DNA from: JBLHGN01 sp047616325
GTDB taxonomy: Bacteria; Pseudomonadota; Gammaproteobacteria; Pseudomonadales; Cellvibrionaceae
DNA length: 12,633 nucleotides
NCBI GenBank assembly: GCA_047616325.1
Contig: JBLHGN010000086.1
Coordinates: forward strand, 1-12,633
Direction of reading: 5' to 3'
The notes beneath the pieces were generated by a model. It was not told where the DNA came from. It searched no databases and worked only from the letters and a program-made list of their open reading frames with translations. Of the stretch, positions 6,566-12,633 are shown one piece after another (the stretch's first letter is position 1; every line of letters starts with the position of its first letter). A program made the translations under genes and the position numbers.

Positions 6566-8032
6566 ATGGCTTCAAAAAGTTTGGGTAATCCCTTCGACGC
6601 AAAAACACAACTCACACACACCAAAAACTGCCAATGCGACAGCTGCACGGCGCACAGTGCTCATCCTGAGGGCATGACCGATTATCAGCATCAGCATGTG
6701 CTAGAGACACAGGCGGCAAAAATGCAGCACGGGCATGTTGACGCTAAACCCGCTGCCGATGAATTTGAAAGTTCAGAAGCAATGATGGACCGCGCCATTG
6801 AAAGCGCCATTGTGCGTGGTGTGTTTGGTCACAATGACGCCTCGCGCCGTAATTTCATTCAGATGGTGGGCGGCGGTACGCTGGCTGCTGCTCTGGGTAC
6901 CATGATTCCCTTGGAAAAAGTAAAAGCGGCCGTGAAAGATTCCATGGGCCCCTTGGAAAAAACCAAGCTAAAAGTGGGTTTTGTACCCATTACCTGCGCC
7001 ACTCCCATTATCATGGCGCAGCCCATGGGTTTTTACGCCAAGTACGGTTTAGACGTTGATGTGATTAAAACCGCGGGCTGGGCGGTTGCGCGGGACAAAT
7101 CCCTGAACGGCGAATACGACGCCTCTCACATGCTTACGCCAATGCCGCTGGCGATGTCTATGGGGGCAGGCTCTATCGCAACGCCCTACATTATGCCCGC
7201 TGTAGAAAACATTAACGGTCAGGCCATTGTTCTGGCCAACAAACACAAAGACAAACGCAACCCCAAAGACTGGAAAGGCTTTAAATTTGGTGTGCCCTTC
7301 GAATACTCCATGCACAACTTTTTGCTGCGCTACTACGTTGCCGAATTTGGTATCGACCCAGACCAAGATATCCAGATTCGTGTCGTACCACCTCCCGAAA
7401 TGGTCGCCAATCTGCGCGCCGGCAACCTCGATGGCTACCTCTCGCCAGACCCTTTTAACCAGCGTGCGGTATACGAGAAAATTGGCTTTTTACACATTCT
7501 CACCAAAGATATTTGGGAAGGCCACCCCTGCTGTGCGTTTGCCTGCTCGCAGAAGTTCGCCACCGAAATGCCCAACACTTATTCTGCGCTGTTTAAGTCC
7601 ATTGTCGACGCCACGCACTACTCCTCCAAGGCTGAAAATAGGGCGGAAATTGCCAAGGCCATTTCACCCAAAAATTACCTTAATCAACCGGAAATTGTCG
7701 TCAACCAAGTGTTAACCGGGCGCTATGTCGACGGGCTTGAGAAGAAGGTGTTCGACGTGCCCGACCGCATCGACTTCGACCCCTTCCCTTGGCATTCCAT
7801 GGCTGTTTGGATACTCACGCAAATGAAGCGCTGGGGTTATGTTGAGGGCAATATCGACTACAAAGGCATTGCCGAAAAAGTTTATGTGGCCGCCGATACT
7901 GGCAAGGTGATGAAGGAGCTTGGCTACGAGCCGCCCAGCACTACCTACAAAAACCACACCATCATGGGCAAGGAGTTTGACTACAACAAACCCGAAGAGT
8001 ACATCAAAAGCTTCGCGATCAAGAGGTCATAA
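6566..8032 (+). CDS. cynA: Cyanate/nitrate-type ABC transporter substrate-binding protein
   Basis: This is the periplasmic solute-binding subunit of the CynABD importer, in the NrtA/CmpA/TauA-like class. The mature domain starts near residue 134 (LKVGFVPITCATPIIMAQ) and continues to about residue 460, with the family's conserved stretch around GWAVARDK and the HMLTPMPLA motif. Export is by the Tat pathway: SRRNFIQ at residues 93-99 fits the twin-arginine motif, a weakly hydrophobic stretch follows (100-116), and cleavage may occur after VKA at about 121. The Tat motif is preceded by some 92 residues, unusually many, with a CQCDSC (CxCxxC) cluster at 22-27 and several histidines. From memory, related proteins in other proteobacteria have a similar leader, so it is probably a family trait. 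The ATG at 6566 is supported by AAGAGGA at 6551-6557. The stop overlaps the cynB start by one base (TAATG), indicating translational coupling. Cyanate specificity is inferred from cynS nearby. Confidence 0.9.
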   Translation: MASKSLGNPFDAKTQLTHTKNCQCDSCTAHSAHPEGMTDYQHQHVLETQAAKMQHGHVDAKPAADEFESSEAMMDRAIESAIVRGVFGHNDASRRNFIQMVGGGTLAAALGTMIPLEKVKAAVKDSMGPLEKTKLKVGFVPITCATPIIMAQPMGFYAKYGLDVDVIKTAGWAVARDKSLNGEYDASHMLTPMPLAMSMGAGSIATPYIMPAVENINGQAIVLANKHKDKRNPKDWKGFKFGVPFEYSMHNFLLRYYVAEFGIDPDQDIQIRVVPPPEMVANLRAGNLDGYLSPDPFNQRAVYEKIGFLHILTKDIWEGHPCCAFACSQKFATEMPNTYSALFKSIVDATHYSSKAENRAEIAKAISPKNYLNQPEIVVNQVLTGRYVDGLEKKVFDVPDRIDFDPFPWHSMAVWILTQMKRWGYVEGNIDYKGIAEKVYVAADTGKVMKELGYEPPSTTYKNHTIMGKEFDYNKPEEYIKSFAIKRS

Positions 8033-8862
8033 TGCTGGTATCACTCAATGTACGAGCCGCCATAGTCTCCCTGCTGATTCTGCTTTTTTTTGGTGGTATG
8101 TGGGAGTTGCTAAACCAACCGCCAAAGGCCAGCGTAGCGCTTACTGAGTACGAGTTGTTGATGGGGGGTATCGATCAGGAATCTCGCGTACCTCCGCCTT
8201 CACAGGTATTGGTGCACGCCTGGAAAGAGCTCAGCAACCCATTCTACGATGCCGGCCCCAACGACAAAGGCATTGGTATTCAACTGGGTTATTCGTTGCT
8301 GCGGGTGCTTACGGGTTTCTTTGGTGCCGCGTTGGTGGCGATACCCTTGGGGTTTGTGGTGGGTATGTCGCCGCTAATGCAGAAAGCGCTGAACCCCTTT
8401 ATTCAGGTTTTGCGCCCGATATCTCCGTTGGCATGGATGCCCTTGGCTCTGTTTGTGATTAAAGATTCGGAGCGCTCGGCGATTTTTGTAATTTTTATCT
8501 GCTCCATTTGGCCGATGCTTATCAACACCGCTTTTGGCGTGGCTGGCGTGCGCAAAGATTGGGTGAGCGTTGCCAGAACCCATGAGTTGAGCCAGTTCAA
8601 AACCGCTATGTTGGTGATATTGCCGGCTGCAGCTCCCACTATTCTTACCGGTATGCGCATCTCCATAGGCATCGCCTGGTTGGTGATCGTAGCGGCCGAG
8701 ATGTTGGTGGGCGGCACGGGCATAGGGTATTACGTGTGGAATGAGTGGAATAATCTGGATTTAAATAGTGTGATTTTTTCCATTCTTATGATTGGACTTG
8801 TCGGCATGTGTTTAGACATGGCTTTAGGTGGCGTGGCAAGATTGGTGAAGTATGAGGAGTAA
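8032..8862 (+). CDS. cynB: Cyanate ABC transporter permease
   Basis: This 276-residue inner-membrane protein is the permease of the importer, in the NrtB/SsuC/TauC class of binding-protein-dependent transporters. Visible membrane segments include residues 9-27, about 88-112, 128-143, 150-171, 207-226 and 245-267. The EAA-like cytoplasmic loop, where the ATPase docks, is at about 178-212 (VARTHELSQ, then ILPAAAPTILTGMR), in the variant form typical of NrtB-like permeases. A hydrophilic segment after the first helix (28-85) is longer than in some TauC relatives. The start is the ATG at 8032 within TAATG, with AAGAGG at 8021-8026 as ribosome binding site inside the end of cynA. GAGGAG for cynD (8854-8859) lies just before its stop codon. 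Confidence 0.92.
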   Translation: MLVSLNVRAAIVSLLILLFFGGMWELLNQPPKASVALTEYELLMGGIDQESRVPPPSQVLVHAWKELSNPFYDAGPNDKGIGIQLGYSLLRVLTGFFGAALVAIPLGFVVGMSPLMQKALNPFIQVLRPISPLAWMPLALFVIKDSERSAIFVIFICSIWPMLINTAFGVAGVRKDWVSVARTHELSQFKTAMLVILPAAAPTILTGMRISIGIAWLVIVAAEMLVGGTGIGYYVWNEWNNLDLNSVIFSILMIGLVGMCLDMALGGVARLVKYEE

Positions 8863-8865
8863 AAC

Positions 8866-9768
8866 GTGAGCAAGCCATTTGTAAGTGTCGAAAATTTAAG
8901 TAAGCAATATCCTTCCAAACAAGGCGATTTGGTTGTTTTCGAAGACGTCAATATCGGTATCGAAAAAGGAGAATTCGTGTGCATTATCGGCCATTCCGGT
9001 TGCGGTAAGTCCACCATTCTCAACGTATTGGCCGGCCTTGACGAGGCCAGCAGCGGCAGCGTAATAATGGCAGGAAAAGAAGTTGTCGGGCCAAGCTTGG
9101 ATCGCGGCATCGTCTTTCAGCACTACAGCCTGCTGCCCTGGCTGAGCACGCTAAAAAATGTATGTTTTGGAGTGGCCGCGCGCAACCCACGTTGGTCTAA
9201 AGCTAAGGTTGCCGAGCACAGTAGTCGTTTTCTGGGAATGGTGGGCTTGTCGGAGGCGCTCAATAAAAAACCTTCGGAGCTTTCCGGCGGTATGCGCCAG
9301 CGGGTAAGCATTGCGCGAGCCTTCGCCACCTCGCCGCAATTGCTGCTACTAGACGAACCCTTTGGCGCATTGGACGCACTGACGCGGGGTGTTATTCAAG
9401 ACGAGCTGATTAAAATTTGGAGTGAAACCCAGCAAACCGTTTTTATGATTACCCACGATGTCGACGAAGCTATCTTGTTGGCCGACCGGGTTTTATTGAT
9501 GACCAATGGACCCAAAGCACGGGTGGCCGAGTCGGTAAAAATAAGCATCCCTCGCCAACGAAATCGCGCCAACATTATTGAGGACCCGGCCTATTACAAA
9601 ATACGTAATCACTTAGTGAATTTTTTGATTACACGTTCGGCTGAGCTTTCATCGACTAATAGTGCGGCTAGCGAAGGCTCGATAAAACCCGAGATGATCA
9701 GTGTCGACCCGGCCGCTGAAGCGAGTACTTCTCACACAATCAACCCGGCAATGAAAGTGGCCGGTTAA
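8866..9768 (+). CDS. cynD: Cyanate ABC transporter ATP-binding protein
   Basis: This is the cytoplasmic ATPase that drives the importer, in the NrtD/SsuB/TauB class. All ABC motifs are intact: Walker A GHSGCGKST (42-50), Q-loop glutamine (Q85), signature LSGGMRQR (139-146), Walker B LLLLDEP (159-165) and the switch histidine in THDVDEA (H197). After about residue 255 there is a Ser/Ala-rich tail of some 45 residues (SSTNSAASEGS and following) that is not part of the ATPase fold and may be a disordered extension. Translation starts at GTG 8866, three bases after the cynB stop, with GAGGAG at 8854-8859 as a strong ribosome binding site. cynS follows after 41 bp. Confidence 0.93.
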   Translation: MSKPFVSVENLSKQYPSKQGDLVVFEDVNIGIEKGEFVCIIGHSGCGKSTILNVLAGLDEASSGSVIMAGKEVVGPSLDRGIVFQHYSLLPWLSTLKNVCFGVAARNPRWSKAKVAEHSSRFLGMVGLSEALNKKPSELSGGMRQRVSIARAFATSPQLLLLDEPFGALDALTRGVIQDELIKIWSETQQTVFMITHDVDEAILLADRVLLMTNGPKARVAESVKISIPRQRNRANIIEDPAYYKIRNHLVNFLITRSAELSSTNSAASEGSIKPEMISVDPAAEASTSHTINPAMKVAG

Positions 9769-9809
9769 GCGCCTAAATTATATCAACACAGAAAAGCCCA
9801 GGAGGCTCT

Positions 9810-10250
9810 ATGGACAAGCAAGCGATGACTGACCTAATCGTCAGCACTAAAGTGGAAAAAGGCCTAACGTGGGAAACCATGGCGGCAGGCTTAGGTATCT
9901 CACCTGTATGGTTGGCATCGGCGTGCCTGGGTATGAACAGTGCCCCCGCCAAAATTTCTGGGCCCATCGCCGAATACCTAGGTCTTGGCAAAGAGGTAGC
10001 CACAGCACTTGAGGCCTACCCCACGAAAGTGTGGGATCAAGCCGTGCCCACAGACCCGTTAATCTACCGCTTATACGAAGTTGTGGGTGTTTACGGCGAT
10101 ACACTTAAAGAAGTGATTCAAGAAAAGTTTGGCGATGGAATTATGAGCGCCATCGACTTTTCGATGGAAGTGGATAAAATAGAAGACCCCAAAGGTGATA
10201 GAGTGCTACTCACCCTGAACGGAAAATTTTTACCCTATAAAAGCTGGTAA
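9810..10250 (+). CDS. cynS: Cyanase (cyanate hydratase)
   Basis: Cyanase reacts cyanate with bicarbonate to give carbamate and CO2; carbamate then decays to ammonia and CO2, providing nitrogen and detoxification. It acts in the cytoplasm as a homodecamer in characterised members. The 146-residue protein is slightly shorter than the E. coli enzyme (156). The N-terminal helical part (about 1-75) precedes the conserved catalytic domain (about 76-146). The three catalytic residues correspond to Arg87 (in YRLYE), Glu90 and Ser113 (in MSAIDF), each offset by nine from E. coli R96, E99 and S122, so the enzyme should be active. The start is ATG 9810 behind a perfect AGGAGG at 9800-9805. The cognate transporter lies directly upstream. 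No carbonic anhydrase gene (cynT) is present to replenish bicarbonate. Confidence 0.97.
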   Translation: MDKQAMTDLIVSTKVEKGLTWETMAAGLGISPVWLASACLGMNSAPAKISGPIAEYLGLGKEVATALEAYPTKVWDQAVPTDPLIYRLYEVVGVYGDTLKEVIQEKFGDGIMSAIDFSMEVDKIEDPKGDRVLLTLNGKFLPYKSW

Positions 10251-10256
10251 AAAACC

Positions 10257-10294
10257 GGCGGTGCGACGTTTAGAAATGTGATCGCCGCGCCGCC
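10257..10294 (+). other. GC-rich hairpin between cynS and the DUF1348 gene
   Basis: GGCGGTGCG (10257-10265) pairs with CGCGCCGCC (10286-10294) as nine base pairs including one G-U, with a 20-nt loop. No T-run follows, so it is not a classic Rho-independent terminator. It lies in the 80-bp gap directly after the cynS stop and could stabilise or attenuate the transcript between the two genes. Confidence 0.45.
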
Positions 10295-10330
10295 GCATAT
10301 GCAATACCTCTATACAACAAGAGCCCCATT

Positions 10331-10804
10331 ATGCCCGAAGATGCGAGACCACCACTGCCACCCTTCACCTACGAAGAGGCCGTATTAAAAGTGCGCAAGG
10401 CCGAAGACGCCTGGAACGGTAAAAACCCAGAGCTTATCGCCCAGGCCTACACCGAAAATTCCAGTTGGCGTAACCGCGACCAAATTTTTAATGGCCGCAA
10501 TGCCATTCGAGAATTTCTCGTGCGTAAGTGGCAGCGCGAACTGGGCTATCGTTTAGTAAAGGAAATTTGGGCGCACAGCGACAATCGCATTGCGGTGCGT
10601 TTTGCCTACGAATGGCACGACTATGAAGGCCATTGGTTTCGCGCCTACGGCAATGAAAATTGGCAATTCGCTAGCGATGGGCGAATGCAGCAGCGCCACG
10701 CCAGCATTAATGATAAAGCTATCACAAAAGAGCAGCGTAAATTTCTGTGGCCGGAGGGGGTGCGCCCACAGGACCACCCAGGGCTCACTGAACTTGGTTT
10801 GTAG
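10331..10804 (+). CDS. DUF1348 NTF2-like protein
   Basis: This 157-residue protein matches the DUF1348 family (NTF2/SnoaL-like cone fold), of unknown biochemical function. It shows the family's typical features: PPLPPFTYEEA near the start (8-17), WRNRD (46-50), a conserved block from EWHDYEGHWFRAYGNENW (94-111) and RHASIND (122-128). There is no signal peptide or membrane segment, so it should be cytoplasmic. The ATG at 10331 is preceded by CAAGAG at 10318-10323. It follows cynS on the same strand after 80 bp with a hairpin between, so it is probably the last gene of the cyn transcript, though a separate promoter cannot be excluded. Its position suggests a role near cyanate use, but nothing in the sequence identifies a substrate. 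Confidence 0.88.
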   Translation: MPEDARPPLPPFTYEEAVLKVRKAEDAWNGKNPELIAQAYTENSSWRNRDQIFNGRNAIREFLVRKWQRELGYRLVKEIWAHSDNRIAVRFAYEWHDYEGHWFRAYGNENWQFASDGRMQQRHASINDKAITKEQRKFLWPEGVRPQDHPGLTELGL

Positions 10805-10819
10805 CGCCTTAGCGTAACT

Positions 10820-10841
10820 CGCGCTTCGCTCGAAGAGCGCG
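10820..10841. repeat. GC-rich hairpin after the cyn operon
   Basis: CGCGCTTC (10820-10827) and GAAG-AG-CGCG (10832-10841) form an eight-pair stem with a four-base loop GCTC and a two-base AG bulge. No T-run follows. It lies 16 bp past the DUF1348 stop, where transcription would end. It could be a transcript-end stabiliser, a weak terminator or a copy of a repetitive extragenic palindrome. Confidence 0.5.
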
Positions 10842-10857
10842 TCTCACTCCTCGTTAG

Positions 10858-11013
10858 GGAATTGCGTAAGTATTGCGGTTGTCTACAGTGGCACCGGCCA
10901 TTCTCGAGGATAATATTTCCGCATTATTTACGGTGTTTGAACAGGTGAAGGAATCTAATACTCGCAGCATTAAAGGCTCTGGTCTGGGGTTGGCCTTTTT
11001 AGCAACTTTTTGA
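10858..11013 (+). pseudogene. Remnant of a histidine-kinase ATPase domain
   Basis: Two reading frames together give the end of a histidine-kinase HATPase domain. The first (to about 10893) reads VSIAVVYSGTG, resembling the DxGxG box with tyrosine in place of the key aspartate. The second, one frame shift later, reads ILEDNISALFTVFEQVKE (from 10900) and then GSGLGLAF, matching the typical F-EQ-x-GTGLGLAI end of the ATP-lid and G2 box, up to a TGA at 11011-11013. A +1 or -1 frame change near 10893-10900, loss of the aspartate and the absence of a dimerisation domain show that the gene is broken. The remainder may have been lost by deletion when neighbouring DNA was rearranged. Confidence 0.7.
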
Positions 11014-11065
11014 AGACTATGTCTACTTCCTGCTCGCTACTTTGCAGGTAGATAATGTAGTCTTC
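11012..11065. repeat. Interrupted inverted repeat
   Basis: GAAGACTA (11012-11019) is complementary to TAGTCTTC (11058-11065), and inside it GTCTAC (11021-11026) pairs with GTAGAT (11048-11053), with an asymmetric internal loop and a 21-nt apical loop. It starts at the end of the kinase remnant. It lacks a T-run and has no recognisable attC or transposon-end features. Confidence 0.4.
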
Positions 11066-11523
11066 GATGTCGTCTGTCTGCCAACGATGGGGGAATTTGA
11101 ATTGGGGTGATTGACCACCGCGTCGGCCCCTGGATCAATTGAAGGTTTTGGCCCTGCCTTGCTGGTAGCGTCTTTTTTGCTGTGAAAATCGAGGTGTGCA
11201 TGATATCTATTGTCAATATTGTTACTTGTGTGGCTCACTTTCGAGTTCCGCCCACTGTGGAGTTCCATCGTCCTTTTGAGGGAAACTGAGAATATATGAA
11301 AGGGCGGTATGGCTATAGCATTGCTCGGTTGCAGCTTGAGCACTACCTTGAGGTTAAATGGTTTCGCCGTTGCAGGTAAAAAATGGATATGTTTCGGTGT
11401 CGGCCGTGTGTGAGCCATGTGAATACGACCTAGTTTGTGCCGTTGTTTACCGAAAGAATTCGCAAACTCTAGAGGTTCCCGAGTGTTGGGCAATCTTACT
11501 GAAAATGGCGTATCAATTTTCTT

Positions 11524-11649
11524 TTGGTCGTGCTGGTTGTGGGCATAGGTTTGGCCGTTGAAAATAAATATCCGAGCACGGGGCTGATGAGGCAGCCTGT
11601 TGTTTTTGTTCGATTGAATTTAGCACTGCGGAGCATTAGCAGTGTTTGA
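11524..11649 (+). other. Possible small membrane-protein frame or relic
   Basis: From TTG 11524 a 41-residue frame reads a hydrophobic start (LVVLVVGIGLAV), then a polar part including ENKYPSTGLMRQP, to TGA 11647-11649. The frame is open from 11503, after a TGA at 11500-11502. It looks like a signal-peptide or single-helix protein, but it has no ATG and no clear ribosome binding site. It could be a degraded gene end. I do not recognise it. Confidence 0.25.
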
Positions 11650-11720
11650 TTCCATTTTTTAATGGCCATCTTTTTACGCGTGAAGACGTAGACTTCTAAA
11701 TATATTTTCTGCTTGAAAAA

Positions 11721-11801
11721 AATGGAGAGTGGAACGCCACGGTTTGAATCGAAACGTTTGCGGGCTTTGAGTTGCTGTGCTAATTAATCTCCCTCTCCAT
11801 T
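11721..11801. repeat. Long-spaced 12-bp inverted repeat
   Basis: AATGGAGAG (11721-11729), continued by GGA after a one-base bulge (to 11733), is complementary to TCCCTCTCCATT at 11790-11801. The 56 bp between the arms contain a smaller palindrome AAACGTTT. The element ends 112 bp before the WecA-like gene. It may be the end pair of a tiny mobile remnant or a structured leader. No target-site duplication is visible. Confidence 0.45.
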
Positions 11802-11865
11802 GCACGCGCGTCAATCCATCCAATCTTTTTTACGAAAAATTACAAACATCAACCAATACTTTGCC

Positions 11866-11871
11866 TATACT
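11866..11871 (+). promoter_or_regulatory. Possible -10 element of the transferase gene
   Basis: TATACT lies 41 bp before the ATG at 11913 and is a good sigma-70 -10 match. At the expected distance upstream there is only a poor -35 match (CAAACA at 11843-11848), so the promoter is tentative. Confidence 0.35.
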
Positions 11872-11912
11872 CAAACGTGAAAATTCAACATTATATTAGA
11901 ACGAGGCAGTAT

Positions 11913-12633
11913 ATGGCGCTGGGTATTTGTATTTTATTGCTGTCTTTTGTCGTCGCATTCATTGCGGTAAAAGTACTCAAGCCGTTGGCTTGCTGGGCCG
12001 AGTTAGTGGACAAGCCCGGTGGACGCAAAAAGCACTGCGGTGCAATTCCTCTGGTGGGCGGCCTCGCCATATATATTAGCGTGTTAATTACTACGCTAGT
12101 TTTTCTCGATGAGCCGATCTTCATTCGATTATTTTTAATCGCCGGTGGTCTTATTGTATTTATGGGAATGTTAGACGACCGCTACGAACTTAGCGCGACG
12201 TTTCGCTTGGCGGGACAACTGCTTATTTCCTGCCTTTTTGTTTACGGCTTGGATGTACATATTCAAAGTTTTGGTTATGTGTTGGGCTTGGTGGAATTTA
12301 AGTTGGGCTGGCTCGGCTACCCCTTAGCCGTGCTCTCGCTTATGGGGGCTATAAACGCCTTCAATATGTTAGACGGTATGGACGGCCTCGTAGGCGCCTT
12401 ATTTATGGTAACCCTCACTGGCCTAGTGGCTTTGTTTGCAATCAGTGGCGATGTGAATCTGCAGTTGCTGTGCACCTCGTTTATTGGCGCTGTCGGCGCC
12501 TTTCTAATTTTTAATATATGGGGCAAGCCTCAGTATAAGCGCATTAAAAAAGTGTTTATGGGGGACGCCGGTTCCATGTTTTTGGGTTTAGTTGTAGGCG
12601 TTATCATTATTCAGGGTTCGCAAAAGTCGGCGC
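11913..12633 (+). CDS. wecA: WecA/MraY-family glycosyl-1-phosphate transferase, 3' partial
   Basis: Such inner-membrane enzymes transfer a sugar phosphate from a UDP-sugar (UDP-GlcNAc in WecA) to undecaprenyl phosphate, starting O-antigen, common-antigen or exopolysaccharide synthesis. The first 240 residues are present, compared with 367 in E. coli WecA; the rest lies beyond the window. Visible motifs are the metal-binding DDR (88-90), NAFNMLDGMDGL (148-159) with aspartates D154 and D157, and MGDAGSMFLG (216-225). The region is rich in membrane helices (about 1-20, 48-65, 73-87, 137-147, 160-178 and 188-202). The histidine-rich C-terminal loop that completes the active site is not in the window. 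ATG 11913 is preceded by GAGG at 11903-11906. A GTG at 11877 in the same frame is less likely because it would leave almost no leader after the putative -10. The symbol is tentative, since exopolysaccharide paralogues are similar. Confidence 0.85.
   Translation, partial: MALGICILLLSFVVAFIAVKVLKPLACWAELVDKPGGRKKHCGAIPLVGGLAIYISVLITTLVFLDEPIFIRLFLIAGGLIVFMGMLDDRYELSATFRLAGQLLISCLFVYGLDVHIQSFGYVLGLVEFKLGWLGYPLAVLSLMGAINAFNMLDGMDGLVGALFMVTLTGLVALFAISGDVNLQLLCTSFIGAVGAFLIFNIWGKPQYKRIKKVFMGDAGSMFLGLVVGVIIIQGSQKSA

Larger units (their letters stand above)
10805..11912. other. Gene-poor region with relics and inverted repeats
   Basis: These 1.1 kb lack an intact recognisable gene. They hold a GC-rich hairpin (10820-10841), a frameshifted histidine-kinase remnant (about 10858-11013), an inverted repeat at 11012-11065, a possible small membrane-protein frame (11524-11649) and a long-spaced inverted repeat at 11721-11801. 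A 156-codon minus-strand frame (11023-11493) has a composition typical of an antisense shadow and is not called. The mixture suggests degraded genes rather than functional intergenic DNA. Confidence 0.6.

Noticed and set aside
7227..7715. 162-codon plus-strand frame inside cynA
   Set aside because: It is an alternative-frame shadow of the well supported cynA; its product is Thr/Pro/Arg-rich and has no motif.
10889..10905. Second sigma-54 promoter starting TGGCAC
   Set aside because: The GC doublet required 10 bases after GG is missing, and the match lies inside the kinase remnant.
11012..11065. Integron attC site
   Set aside because: The stem lacks the GTTRRRY core sites that define attC, and no integrase or cassette genes are nearby.
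11012..11109. Receiver-domain remnant after the kinase relic
   Set aside because: The frame (EDYVYFLL, later FDVVCLPTMGEFEL) is faintly like a receiver domain, but the similarity is too weak and too short to call.
11023..11493. 156-codon minus-strand frame
   Set aside because: Its composition is rich in Ser, Pro, His, Lys and Asn without hydrophobic core pattern or any recognisable motif, and it crosses relic DNA. It looks like a chance open frame.

Overview
The window looks like chromosomal DNA of a Gram-negative gammaproteobacterium, perhaps a marine Cellvibrionales-type organism. This rests on protein style only (a beta-propeller/GGEEF diguanylate cyclase, sigma-54 regulation, a Tat-type binding protein, a WecA-like transferase); no marker gene is present, so the taxon is an inference.

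Layout. Bases 1-33 hold three tandem copies of an 11-bp unit, next to a short ankyrin-repeat gene (57-419) whose 5' end is uncertain. After a 292-bp gap with a pair of CTAATATTA sites comes a 1128-codon membrane-anchored sensor (712-4098): fourteen propeller motifs, a Y_Y_Y domain, one membrane helix and an apparently intact GGEEF diguanylate cyclase. Convergent to it on the minus strand is a PAS-PAS-AAA+-Fis regulator (4271-6145). It is divergent from a cyanate uptake and degradation operon: cynA (binding protein), cynB (permease), cynD (ATPase), cynS (cyanase), then a DUF1348 NTF2-like gene (6566-10804). The arrangement matches the cynF-cynABDS organisation known from Pseudomonas pseudoalcaligenes, so I name the regulator cynF.

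The 420-bp cynF-cynA spacer is the most informative regulatory stretch. It carries three near-identical 12-bp palindromes (ACGAAATTTCGT, then ACGAGATTTCGT twice), an IHF-like site, a consensus -24/-12 sigma-54 promoter and a leader of about 155 nt. This is the expected layout for enhancer-dependent activation: CynF should bind the palindromes, IHF should bend the DNA, and RpoN polymerase should start cynABDS. The pathway would import cyanate and, with bicarbonate, convert it to ammonia and CO2. No carbonic anhydrase gene is visible in the cluster.

Right of the operon, 10805-11912 is gene-poor. It has a GC-rich hairpin, the frameshifted remnant of a histidine-kinase ATPase domain, several inverted repeats and a possible tiny membrane-protein frame. 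The window ends inside a WecA/MraY-family glycosyl-1-phosphate transferase gene (11913-12633, 3' truncated).

No wholly new system is proven here. The less ordinary points are the triple palindrome, the Cys-rich cytoplasmic-side extension ahead of a deep Tat motif in CynA, the DUF1348 gene behind cynS, and the kinase relic.
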